From Bryobacterales bacterium (lineage in GTDB: Bacteria > Acidobacteriota > Terriglobia > Bryobacterales > UBA6623): DNA of 44,259 nt. The position numbers were made by a program, and so were the translations under genes. The notes under the pieces are model-generated. The model had not been told where the DNA came from, did not search any database, and saw nothing but the letters and a program-made list of their open reading frames with translations. Shown in pieces: positions 32,635 to 39,217 of this stretch. The stretch lies in contig JAPPLB010000127.1 of the NCBI GenBank assembly GCA_028819575.1, forward strand, positions 1 to 44,259, in the 5' to 3' direction. Positions within the stretch are counted from its first letter, which is position 1. The number at the start of each line of letters is the position of its first letter.

Positions 32635-33207
32635 TTACGGGCGGGGCAAGGGTTCATCATCGGCTTGCAGAGCAGGAGTCTGGGACACGTACTTCTCTAC
32701 GATAGGGAACAGGTCTTTGCCTTCGAAGATGCCACGATTCGACAGTTTGTAGCGGTAGTCCTCTCTGATCCAGCCCTTCTGATCAATGATGAAAACGTGG
32801 GGTACTTCGAATCTTGGCCGCTCCGGAGTGAGCTTGAGATAGGAGATCGCCACTTGTCCGCAGTCGAACAGGATCACGTTGTCTTGCAGGCTGTTCCGCG
32901 AATGATATTGAGCCACGGTCGCCTGGGTTTCAGGCGGTGAATTCACGATCGATAGCACCTGGATCCGGTCCTGATACTTCTGCTGCAATTGCGACAGCAC
33001 CTTCGAGAAACTGCTGCAGTGGGGGCAGGTGGTCTTCATGATGTTGAGCAGCACGATCTTGCAGCGATAGTCGTACAGGTCGTGATGTTTCAGGTCCGAG
33101 TCGGGCAGTGAATAACCCGGAGCGCGCCGACTGGAAAGCTCGTCCGATGCCCAAGCCGAGGCCGCGAGCACGAGAGCCCATCCACATACGAGAGCACTTC
33201 TTCGCAT
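32635..33207 (-). CDS. TlpA/ResA-like periplasmic thioredoxin-fold protein
   Basis: 190 residues. Signal peptide (LVCGWALVLAASAWA), then a redoxin domain: APGYSLPDSDLKHHDLYDYR, IVLLNIMKTTCPHCSSF with the active-site CPHC (about 60-63), and VPHVFIIDQKGWIREDY with the cis-proline. Members reduce disulfides or serve cytochrome maturation and stress defence. The gene stands alone. The unusual KTTCPHC in place of the common WATWCxPC suggests tuned redox potential. Confidence 0.87.
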   Translation of the reverse strand: MRRSALVCGWALVLAASAWASDELSSRRAPGYSLPDSDLKHHDLYDYRCKIVLLNIMKTTCPHCSSFSKVLSQLQQKYQDRIQVLSIVNSPPETQATVAQYHSRNSLQDNVILFDCGQVAISYLKLTPERPRFEVPHVFIIDQKGWIREDYRYKLSNRGIFEGKDLFPIVEKYVSQTPALQADDEPLPRP

Positions 33208-33446
33208 GATTAGCACCTTAGCAGAACAGTCTGTGATATCGTGTGGCCCATCACACCGAGAATCCCCTTCGTGCTGAAACGCCGTCATCCGGCAGCGTCT
33301 TCACTACGCTCAGGCTTTGGTTTGTCGGCTGGAATCGGAACCACTCCCGAATTTGCCAGGTCAAACAGACCACGGCGCCCGGGCAAACTCAGGGCAACTT
33401 CGAGATGGTGCCGCGCAGAATCGCTGTTGTCGTCTCCGAGGAATAG

Positions 33447-34262
33447 GTGAACACTGTGAAGGCCATTCTGAATTGGAGAAGCACTCTCGTTTTCATTTTT
33501 TTTGTAACGGGTGTGTTTTGGATTCTCACGGACACGGCACTGGCTCAGGAGTCGAGGTTCTATGTCGGTGTTCCTGTGATGGCTGAGCGTCTGGATGTTT
33601 TCTATGAGAAAACCGTCGACAACACCGACCCGCGCAACATTTCACCGAGCAAGGGAAGGGTATATCGGGCGGACGATTCCTCAGCCGGCACGGCAGGTGG
33701 CGTTGGTTTCTTGGCTGGCTACCGCGTTCCTCTGGGTCCGAGCGGCATCTTTGTGAGCGGCGAGGGAGACGTGACCTTTCCCGGCGGTGCGGTGCGGGGG
33801 CACTTCGAGGGCGCAGGAGCTTCCGAGAGCCGCACACAACTGGGGGAAAATTGGCCCGAAGATTGGTCCTTTGAAAAAAACAGAAGCTATGGCTTAACGG
33901 TCCGGTTGGGCGCCGGCATGCCGGCGCTCTCAGGCTTGAGCGTGTATGCTCTCGCCGGTCTGCGTCGTCTCGACGCGACTCTCCGTGCGGATTATGTCGG
34001 ATGCTTCAGTTCCGAGTTGTGTACGGACGCCGAGGAATTTACCTCGGGAACGTTCAAATACGATGAGGATTTCACCGGGTGGACGACCGGTGGCGGTCTG
34101 GAAAAGAGGCTTGGGAACGCCGCGATTCGGGGCGAACTGCGCTACACCGATTACAGAAGCGCAGATAGGGTTGTTCCGTACGACGACCTTGGAATCAAGG
34201 TGCCGATCGGCCTGGGAGCGGACGGAGTCGGCTTGCTGGTGAGCCTGCTCTGGTATTTCTGA
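33447..34262 (+). CDS. Outer-membrane beta-barrel protein
   Basis: 271 residues from GTG 33447 with GAGGA upstream. After a hydrophobic signal segment (FIFFVTGVFWILTDTALA) it shows barrel strands: FYVGVPVMAERLDVFYE, GGVGFLAGYRVPL, GIFVSGEGDVTF, YGLTVRLGAGMP, VYALAGLRRLDATLRADY, GGGLEKRLGNAAIRGELRYT and the terminal aromatic LLVSLLWYF. Two cysteines (CFSSELC) sit in a loop. The layout is opacity/OmpW-like. It is the last intact host gene before the integrated element. Confidence 0.78.
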   Translation: MNTVKAILNWRSTLVFIFFVTGVFWILTDTALAQESRFYVGVPVMAERLDVFYEKTVDNTDPRNISPSKGRVYRADDSSAGTAGGVGFLAGYRVPLGPSGIFVSGEGDVTFPGGAVRGHFEGAGASESRTQLGENWPEDWSFEKNRSYGLTVRLGAGMPALSGLSVYALAGLRRLDATLRADYVGCFSSELCTDAEEFTSGTFKYDEDFTGWTTGGGLEKRLGNAAIRGELRYTDYRSADRVVPYDDLGIKVPIGLGADGVGLLVSLLWYF

Positions 34263-34420
34263 ATTCCAGCCCGTCGTTGGGGTCTTGAGCCCGACTCTCC
34301 CGGAGGCCGATGGTGATGCTGCGACGTCACATTGCCGGCGGATCTTGTGACGGAGCCCCGGACATGTCGGCGCACTGCATCTGCTCGGCTTGATTCATGC
34401 CCAGGCGGTCCGGCGGGGGC

Positions 34421-34648
34421 CTACTGCTTCACCCACTTCTGCAACAGAGGGGGGCTGAGGCGCGGAGACCGGGTCAGTCCGGCGAACACATTGCCCAGGT
34501 CGTCCGCTCCCACTCCTTCCGGGTTGATACCGTCGATGAAGGCCCAGAGGGAACCGTCCTTCGCGCTTCCGATCCGAACCCCGTTTTTCCATCCGGCATT
34601 GACAAGCACTCCGGCGATCTTCCTGTTCGATTCCGAGTCCTTTGCATA
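34421..34648 (-). pseudogene. 3' remnant of an NHL/beta-propeller protein, truncated at the element boundary
   Basis: The minus-strand frame reads YAKDSESNRKIAGVLVNAGW, then VRIGSAKDGSLWAFIDGINP, EGVGADDLGNVFAG and ends LLQKWVKQ. This is the typical C-terminal blade of secreted NHL-repeat proteins. It is open only from 34648; a TAG (34651-34649) lies just upstream. There the sequence changes to the AT-rich style of the integrated element, so the 5' part was cut away. Confidence 0.65.
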
Positions 34649-34720
34649 CTATGTAATTTTTCATGTGATCCGTCACCGTACGAGAAAATCACGTAAAACC
34701 ATGTAAAACATACACTTAGG
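34640..34720. other. Probable left attachment region (attL)
   Basis: The host beta-propeller frame ends here and composition turns AT-rich. CACGTAAAAC and CATGTAAAAC stand as direct tandem 10-mers (34690-34709), with TATGTAATTTTT at 34650. The integrase starts 80 bp further on. The exact core cannot be fixed without the right junction, which lies beyond the window. Confidence 0.45.
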
Positions 34721-34728
34721 GGCGTCCC

Positions 34729-34758
34729 TTGACGGTGGTTTAGGCCATTTTGTACACT
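34729..34758 (+). promoter_or_regulatory. Integrase promoter
   Basis: TTGACG (34729-34734), 18 bp, TACACT (34753-34758), 40 bp upstream of the integrase ATG. It is a reasonable sigma-70 match. It overlaps a GGCGTCCC/GGTGGTTTA pair that recurs downstream of the gene, so the integrase may bind its own promoter. Confidence 0.5.
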
Positions 34759-34797
34759 GTTGATCGCGTTTTGAAAGTGACAACAGGAAGTGACAAC

Positions 34798-35934
34798 ATG
34801 GCGAAACAGAATCGTTTAACCGCTTCATTTGTGCGGTCCGTCCGGAAACCAGGACGACACAGCGACGGCCGCGGTAGCCGCGGTCTCGCGCTACTCGTGC
34901 AGGCCGACGCCGCAGGCCAAATCCGAAAATCCTGGATTCAGCGGATCAAGGTAGACGGCCGGGTGACGAATAAAGGGCTAGGCGGCTATCCGTCGACGAC
35001 CCTGACCCAAGCGCGCAGCAAGGCGATCAGGAACTGGCTACAGGTACAGGATGGTAAGTCACCGTTTACGAAACGAGTCCCGACGTTCGCGGTGTGCGCC
35101 GATCGCTGCATCCGTGAATTAGTGCCGACGTGGAAATCAGGTAGCCGCTCTGAGGACATCTGGAGGCGTTCGCTGGACGCCTATGTCATGCCTGTGATCG
35201 GTGACATACGGATAAACGAGATCACAGCGAAACGCCTACATGATTTGTTGACGCCGATCTGGACCGCGAAACGTGCAACAGGACTGAAGATCATGCAGCG
35301 TATCAGCACGATCATGCAATGGGCACAGGTTCAAGGCTACAGGAAAGACGACCCGACGACGGCACTACGTCCACCGCGAAACGGACAAGTAAAACACTTC
35401 GACGCGCTACCACACGGCGAGGTGAAGGCCGCGGTGCAAGCAATCAGACGTTGCAAGCAATGGGACGCCGCAAAGGCGGCGGTGGAGTTTGCGATATTCA
35501 CCGCGGCCCGCTCGGCCGAGGTATGCGGCGCGACGTGGGATGAGATCGACCTGGACGCAGGCACCTGGACGATTCCCGCCGCCAGAACGAAAGTGAAGCG
35601 CGATCATGTCGTGCCGCTCAACGATGGCGCGAAGTGGGCATTGACCGAGGTTATCGGCAGGCATCCGACCCTGGTATTTCCATCGGCGCAAGGCAAGGTC
35701 ATGAACGGCCTGATTCTGCGGCGTGTTTTACAAGCGGCAGGCGTAGAATCCACGGTCCACGGATTCCGATCATCGTTCAGAGACTGGTGCGGAGAAACAG
35801 GCCAACCGCGCGAAGTGGCCGAGGCGTCCCTGGCGCATGTCGTCGGATCCGCCGTCGAGCAGGCATACGCCAGATCGACCATGCTGGCCAGACGCCGTGA
35901 ATTGATGAAGGCGTGGTCCGATTACCTGTTGTAA
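34798..35934 (+). CDS. int: Phage tyrosine integrase (P4-type)
   Basis: 378 residues from ATG 34798 with AGGAAG upstream. The N-terminal arm-binding domain of the DUF4102 type (TASFVRSVRKPGRHSDGRGS, RGLALLVQADAAGQ) is followed by a SAM-like core-binding domain and the catalytic domain. Active residues are visible as Arg in FTAARSAEVCG, Lys in RTKVKRDHVVPL, HGFR, His in LAHVVG and the Tyr nucleophile in VEQAYARST. It catalyses site-specific integration and, with a directionality factor, excision. Codon use is less GC-biased than in host genes. Confidence 0.95.
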   Translation: MAKQNRLTASFVRSVRKPGRHSDGRGSRGLALLVQADAAGQIRKSWIQRIKVDGRVTNKGLGGYPSTTLTQARSKAIRNWLQVQDGKSPFTKRVPTFAVCADRCIRELVPTWKSGSRSEDIWRRSLDAYVMPVIGDIRINEITAKRLHDLLTPIWTAKRATGLKIMQRISTIMQWAQVQGYRKDDPTTALRPPRNGQVKHFDALPHGEVKAAVQAIRRCKQWDAAKAAVEFAIFTAARSAEVCGATWDEIDLDAGTWTIPAARTKVKRDHVVPLNDGAKWALTEVIGRHPTLVFPSAQGKVMNGLILRRVLQAAGVESTVHGFRSSFRDWCGETGQPREVAEASLAHVVGSAVEQAYARSTMLARRRELMKAWSDYLL

Positions 35935-35944
35935 TGCGCCTTTT

Positions 35945-36025
35945 GGCGTCCCTGGGCGTCCCCACGCCACGTTACGCCGTTTATGGTGGTTTACCACCAT
36001 CCTGGCCTGGAAAACGTCCCCCTGG
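35945..36025. other. Candidate integrase arm-type sites
   Basis: GGCGTCCCT (35945), GGCGTCCCC (35955) and a related CGTCCCCC (36016) lie just after the integrase gene. ATGGTGG-TTTA-CCACCAT (35983-36000) is a perfect 7-bp inverted repeat. GGCGTCCCT and GGTGGTTTA also occur together just before the integrase gene (34721-34742). Repeated short sites on both sides of int fit arm sites for its N-terminal domain. Confidence 0.35.
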
Positions 36026-36046
36026 CGTTCTACGGCAGGAAGTAAA

Positions 36047-36083
36047 AAACGCCCTCCGGCTCAACAGGCCAGAGGGCGTTTTC
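36047..36083. terminator. Bidirectional intrinsic terminator between int and the divergent gene
   Basis: AAAACGCCCTCCGGC (36047-36061), a short loop, GCCAGAGGGCGTTTT (36069-36083): 15 paired bases with one wobble. T-rich or A-rich flanks lie on both sides. It serves the integrase from the left and the 36095 gene from the right. Confidence 0.85.
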
Positions 36084-36094
36084 TCGATCCTGGT

Positions 36095-36349
36095 TTACTT
36101 GCTGAAGATCGCCGTGATCTTCTCGACCAGGGTTTCCGCGTAATCCAGCTCCTTCGCACCGAACGCGCCGGGCTTCAGGCCAGCACGCCGTTTTTTCAAG
36201 GCCGCGGCCACGGCGTCGGCGCGTTTCTTGAAGTCTGCTGCGTCGTGGTTGTCGAGCAGCCAGATCACGAGCTGCCGAGGCGGGATCTTCTCGATGGGCT
36301 TGCGGACGACCTTCACGGTCTCGATTTCAAAGGATTTGCTGTTGGTCAT
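36095..36349 (-). CDS. Small phage protein, unknown function
   Basis: 84 residues. ATG 36349 has GGAG 6 bp upstream; ATG 36361 is in frame. The N-terminus is a short beta segment (SFEIETVKVVRKPIEKIPPR), followed by helices rich in Lys and Ala (DFKKRADAVAAALKKRRAGL) and LDYAETLVEKITAIFSK. Basic and soluble, it could be a DNA- or protein-binding accessory factor. It is the only leftward gene of the element seen here, so it may belong to the lysogenic or early side. I do not recognise the family. Confidence 0.7.
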   Translation of the reverse strand: MTNSKSFEIETVKVVRKPIEKIPPRQLVIWLLDNHDAADFKKRADAVAAALKKRRAGLKPGAFGAKELDYAETLVEKITAIFSK

Positions 36350-36445
36350 TGTGGTCTCCATTGGCGGGTCTGCCGCCGAATCATTGAATTTCCAGGAGGG
36401 TTGCTCATCCCGAAAAGGAAAGCAAGCGCATCGTTAAAAAAAGTT

Positions 36446-36486
36446 TGTGGCAATAATACGTCTTTCGGGCAGACCAGATATAAAAT
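36446..36486 (+). promoter_or_regulatory. Element-specific promoter A
   Basis: TGTGGCAA (36446-36453), then 25 bp ending in AGACCAGA, two bases, and TAAAAT (36481-36486). The same layout recurs at 37257 and 39106 with identical spacing. There is no TTGACA at the normal -35 position. Downstream sequence AATCGTGAAA resembles AATAGTGAAA after promoter B. It points to the rightward genes. Confidence 0.65.
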
Positions 36487-36830
36487 GTAATCGTGAAAGC
36501 GATATCAAGCCCAGAGCGCGCAAGATACCGCCCTGCTTGGAGTGCCGTGGATTTGAGCGGTTCACGGTATGGCATAGAGGAAAGATTTTCACAACACGGG
36601 CCGGCGTTAGGTAGGCGTGAGTAAACCGCCGATTACGCGCTAAGCCGTTCCAAGCACCATCTGACGGGTGACCTGCCCTAGATCAATCAGGCTCGCGCGA
36701 CGGTATCCCATACGGTCATAATCGTTAACGCATTTGGGACTAATTAGCCTGCTGTGGTAACGCTACCTGACAGCATGGCATAGACCCAGATGCGTTCAAA
36801 TAAACCCTCCAATCATATTTACTCCTTAAT
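36487..36830 (+). other. Leader region after promoter A, no firm gene
   Basis: A 43-codon frame starts at GTG 36493, on the predicted +1, and reads KAISSPERARYRPAWSAVDL and on to TAA; if used it would be leaderless. Beyond it I see no coding. Pairs such as ACGGTAT/ATACGGT (36700-36718) allow folding. Position and length would suit an untranslated leader RNA, but no known RNA family is recognised. Confidence 0.35.
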
Positions 36831-36833
36831 AGT

Positions 36834-36913
36834 GGTTGAAACTGGTTGATGCAGGTTGAAACTGGTTGATGCAGGTTGAAACTGGATACTGGTTGGGGAT
36901 AGTGGTTGAAACC
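36834..36913 (+). repeat. Iteron-like direct repeats
   Basis: Two exact 20-bp units GGTTGAAACTGGTTGATGCA (36834-36853 and 36854-36873), a third partial unit GGTTGAAACTGG (36874-36885) and a fourth GGTTGAAACC (36904-36913). The shorter sub-repeat ACTGGTT recurs inside. The arrangement resembles iterons of a replication origin or a regulator array. A minus-strand open frame through it merely translates the repeat and is not credible. Confidence 0.7.
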
Positions 36914-36930
36914 GTTAATAGAGAATCGAT

Positions 36931-36960
36931 GATCAATGACATCGATCATGATCGTTGATC
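36931..36960. promoter_or_regulatory. GATC cluster with palindrome next to the iterons
   Basis: Four GATC sites in 30 bp (36931, 36944, 36950, 36957) and the perfect palindrome CGATCATGATCG (36943-36954). It lies between the iterons and the next gene. It supports an origin-type or operator function of this locus. Confidence 0.45.
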
Positions 36961-36973
36961 GGAGTGTGAAAGA

Positions 36974-37141
36974 ATGAAATACAAGGACGAATCAGGAGTA
37001 CGCTTTGAAGCGATCATATGCAGGCATTGTGCTCGAACAGCGTATAAACCAAACTACAAACTGGATCGTGAGTGCAGCTCACAGCATGGACATGTCTGGC
37101 ATCCTTTGATGTGGACTCGGACATCTAAGCTGTTACGTTGA
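36974..37141 (+). CDS. Small zinc-binding phage protein
   Basis: 55 residues: MKYKDESGVRFEAIICRHCA, then RTAYKPNYKLDRECSSQHGH and VWHPLMWTRTSKLLR. Cys16, Cys19, Cys34 and clustered histidines (His38, His40, His43) can bind one zinc. GGAG stands 9 bp before the ATG. It follows directly on the iteron/GATC block and precedes a strong hairpin. Unknown family; a DNA-binding regulator is a guess only. Confidence 0.6.
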   Translation: MKYKDESGVRFEAIICRHCARTAYKPNYKLDRECSSQHGHVWHPLMWTRTSKLLR

Positions 37142-37200
37142 TGTAAAATATCTATGAGGTCTTCTGCCGACGGCGGAAGTATCGCAAAAACCAATCAAGA

Positions 37201-37230
37201 CAAGGGCCTCACTAACCAGTGAGGCCCTTG
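37201..37230. terminator. Strong hairpin after the small zinc protein gene
   Basis: CAAGGGCCTCACT (37201-37213), AACC, AGTGAGGCCCTTG (37218-37230): 13 paired bases without mismatch, 60 bp after the preceding stop. It lacks a T-run on the plus strand, so it is a terminator-like or RNA-stabilising structure. Confidence 0.6.
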
Positions 37231-37256
37231 CCTCTTCATGGTCGACAAAGAAAGTA

Positions 37257-37297
37257 TGTGGCAATACTCAGCCATATTGACAAAGCAGATGTACAAT
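37257..37297 (+). promoter_or_regulatory. Element-specific promoter B with overlapping inverted repeat
   Basis: TGTGGCAA (37257-37264), 25 bp ending in GCAGA, two bases, TACAAT (37292-37297). From inside the -10 box a 9-bp inverted repeat runs across the expected start: ACAATCAAT, 8 bp, ATTGATTGT (37293-37318). This could be an operator, or fold in the first bases of the RNA. It is the first promoter upstream of the packaging genes. Confidence 0.65.
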
Positions 37298-37302
37298 CAA
37301 TA

Positions 37303-37393
37303 GTGAAACATTGATTGTTTTTCTCCTACCAAACAGCCCGCAGACTTAACGTCGATCCTACCAATTCGACGGCAGAGTCTGCGGGCCTTTTTT
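37303..37393 (+). ncRNA. Predicted terminated leader or small RNA before terL
   Basis: Promoter B would start RNA near 37303. An intrinsic terminator with T6 ends at 37393, giving about 90 nt. No start codon with a Shine-Dalgarno lies within it. It precedes terL by 70 bp. Late operons of lambda-type phages use the same layout, a short terminated RNA that is extended by antitermination. No antiterminator is identified here. Confidence 0.5.
37336..37393 (+). terminator. Intrinsic terminator upstream of terL
   Basis: GCCCGCAGACT (37336-37346) pairs with AGTCTGCGGGC (37376-37386), followed by C and T6 (37388-37393). An inner stem CGTCGA / TCGACG (37350-37355, 37366-37371) extends the structure. 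The structure is strong and typical. Confidence 0.85.
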
Positions 37394-37465
37394 AACAAAA
37401 TATGGCTCCAAGACTTTGAAATCAGGCCAGCGAGAACGTCGCCTGTACCTGCTTCGTAAACGAGA

Positions 37466-38839
37466 ATGAAACTCCTGCCATTTCAGAGACGTTATATCGA
37501 CGCCCCAAATCAGATCAAGTGTCTCAGTCTGCCCAGGGGAAATGGCAAATCAACGCTCTGCGCCTACCATCTGGCTCACGTTCTTGAGACACAGCCGAAC
37601 ACCAGTAACTACGTGTTTGCCCATTCTTTGGGACAGGCTCGGGATACGATATTCAAGGAGTTCAAGCGGTTTATCAATCAGGACGATTACCGGATCTCCG
37701 ATAGCACAAACAACATCTGCAGGGCAATCCACAAGAAAACAAAGAGTGTTTTATACGTCCGGTCAGCTAATCCGAAATCAGCTATGGGTATGGTCGGCGC
37801 AAACTTAATCGTTTGCGACGAGCCAGGGGCCTGGGAGGTCAACGCAGGCGAGGCACTCTGGGACGCCATCGAGACCAGTCTCGGCAAACCTGGAGACAAA
37901 TCCAAGGTCTTTGTTGTTGGTACGAGAGCACCTGTAAATCCAGTCTGGTTTCAGACCTTGTTGGCAGACCCCAATAACTACGCGGATTTGATGGTGGGTT
38001 CTGCCGACAAATGGTCTGATCTGCGACACGTCTACTCCGTGAATCCGGTAATGCGCCTGTTTCCAGAATCACGGAAGAAGCTAACGCAGGAGAGAGACCA
38101 AGCGCTAAACGATCCCAGGTTGAAGGCGAGGTTCTTATCCTACAGGCTCAACCTGCCGAGCCAGGATGAATCATCGACCCTGCTCACCGTTTCCGATTGG
38201 AAACGGTGTCTGGCTCGGCCTGTACCTCCACGAGAAGGACGGCCTGTTGTTGGCGTTGATTTGGGTGCAGGTAGAGCGTGGTCGGCCGCGGTAGCCGTCT
38301 GGCGTAATCAACGCGTCGAGGCCGTTGCACTATGTCCGGGTCTACCGAGCGTCAGAGAACAGGAACGCCGGGACAAGGTATCGGCCGGGACATATCAGAG
38401 ATTGGTCGACGCAGGCAGTTTGATCGTTGCCCAGGGCCTGCACATTCCGCCGGTCAGCGGGTTGCTGTCCTGTATTGCCGAGTGGAATCCGCAGGTCATT
38501 GTCTGCGATCGGTTCCGGTTACAGGAACTCAAGGATGCACGTCCACCCTGCGACGTAATACCAAGGATCAGTCGGTGGTCAGAATCCAGTCAGGATATTC
38601 GAGCAACTCGAGCTATGTCAAAGGACGGGCAGCTATCAATCGATCCCGAATCCAGGGACTTGCTGGAGCATTCGTTGTCGGTTACGACCGTCGTGAACGA
38701 CGATGCCGGTAACGTGATGATCAAAAAGTCTAAAAACAATACTGCACGAGACGACCTCTCTTCCGCTCTGGTGTTGGCGTGCGGCGTTGTATCCAGGTTC
38801 AAAGAACCACGGCCTTTCAGATATGTCGTATGTCGATAG
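37466..38839 (+). CDS. terL: Phage terminase large subunit
   Basis: 457 residues. The ATPase part has the Walker A motif LPRGNGKST (Lys28) and Walker B LIVCDEPGAW (Asp118, Glu119). The nuclease part has the RNase H-like acids Asp265 (VGVDLGAG), Asp348 (VIVCDRFR) and Asp429/Asp430 (ARDDLSSAL). It packages DNA into proheads and cuts it. No small terminase is recognisable upstream; only the zinc protein and non-coding sequence lie there. The Shine-Dalgarno is weak. Its end overlaps the HNH gene by 17 bp. Confidence 0.92.
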   Translation: MKLLPFQRRYIDAPNQIKCLSLPRGNGKSTLCAYHLAHVLETQPNTSNYVFAHSLGQARDTIFKEFKRFINQDDYRISDSTNNICRAIHKKTKSVLYVRSANPKSAMGMVGANLIVCDEPGAWEVNAGEALWDAIETSLGKPGDKSKVFVVGTRAPVNPVWFQTLLADPNNYADLMVGSADKWSDLRHVYSVNPVMRLFPESRKKLTQERDQALNDPRLKARFLSYRLNLPSQDESSTLLTVSDWKRCLARPVPPREGRPVVGVDLGAGRAWSAAVAVWRNQRVEAVALCPGLPSVREQERRDKVSAGTYQRLVDAGSLIVAQGLHIPPVSGLLSCIAEWNPQVIVCDRFRLQELKDARPPCDVIPRISRWSESSQDIRATRAMSKDGQLSIDPESRDLLEHSLSVTTVVNDDAGNVMIKKSKNNTARDDLSSALVLACGVVSRFKEPRPFRYVVCR

Positions 38840-39101
38840 TCGACTGGAAGGTTACCGTTGGTCCAAGGTCCGTAAGGTGATCTTACGGCGTGATCGTTAT
38901 ACCTGCCAAAAGTGCGGCGCAGTTAATCGGCGTCTGCAAGTCCACCATATACAGGAGCGTCGTCACAGGCCGGATCTTAAGTACACTCTCTCGAACCTAT
39001 TAACCGTTTGCCGGACGTGTCATATAGAAATTCATTCCGCAGATGTACCGAGGGACAAACAAGAGTGGCGAGATTACGTAATAGAACAGCAGGCTTCGTG
39101 A
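38823..39101 (+). CDS. HNH endonuclease
   Basis: 92 residues. The fold is clear: YTCQKCG (first CxxC), LQVHHIQERRH with the catalytic His, SNLLTVCRTCHIEIHS with the Asn, second CxxC and final His. Its ATG lies inside the terL 3' end. In HK97-like phages an HNH protein beside the terminase stimulates cos cleavage during packaging, so it probably works with TerL here. Confidence 0.88.
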   Translation: MSYVDSRLEGYRWSKVRKVILRRDRYTCQKCGAVNRRLQVHHIQERRHRPDLKYTLSNLLTVCRTCHIEIHSADVPRDKQEWRDYVIEQQAS

Positions 39102-39105
39102 GATA

Positions 39106-39146
39106 TGTGGCAAATATCACTCTCAAATCAAGACCAGAGGTATAAT
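39106..39146 (+). promoter_or_regulatory. Element-specific promoter C
   Basis: TGTGGCAA (39106-39113), 25 bp ending in AAGACCAGA, GG, TATAAT (39141-39146). It has the same 27-bp distance as promoters A and B and, like them, no -35 match. It lies immediately after the HNH stop and 72 bp before the tail tube gene, so it gives the structural genes a separate transcript. Confidence 0.65.
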
Positions 39147-39179
39147 CTTAGTAATAATTGATTTGGGCATAGCAGAATT

Positions 39180-39216
39180 GCACAGTCCTTAATTCAAAGA
39201 GAAAGAAGGATTGTGC
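39180..39216 (+). promoter_or_regulatory. RBS-masking hairpin of the tail tube gene
   Basis: GCACAGTCCTT (39180-39190) can pair with AAGGATTGTGC (39206-39216), 11 bases with one G-U pair. The 3' arm contains the Shine-Dalgarno AAGGA of the gene starting at 39218. The loop is 15 nt. The structure would close the ribosome site unless opened, which implies translational control. Confidence 0.55.
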
Positions 39217-39217
39217 T

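Noticed and set aside
36487-36830. tRNA or known structured RNA after promoter A
   Set aside because: No T-arm or anticodon arm pattern; no recognised RNA family.
36834-36913. CRISPR array
   Set aside because: Repeat units are directly adjacent with no unique spacers, and no cas genes are present.
36740-36949. Minus-strand 69-codon frame across the iterons
   Set aside because: The predicted peptide only translates the repeat, and no ribosome site precedes it.
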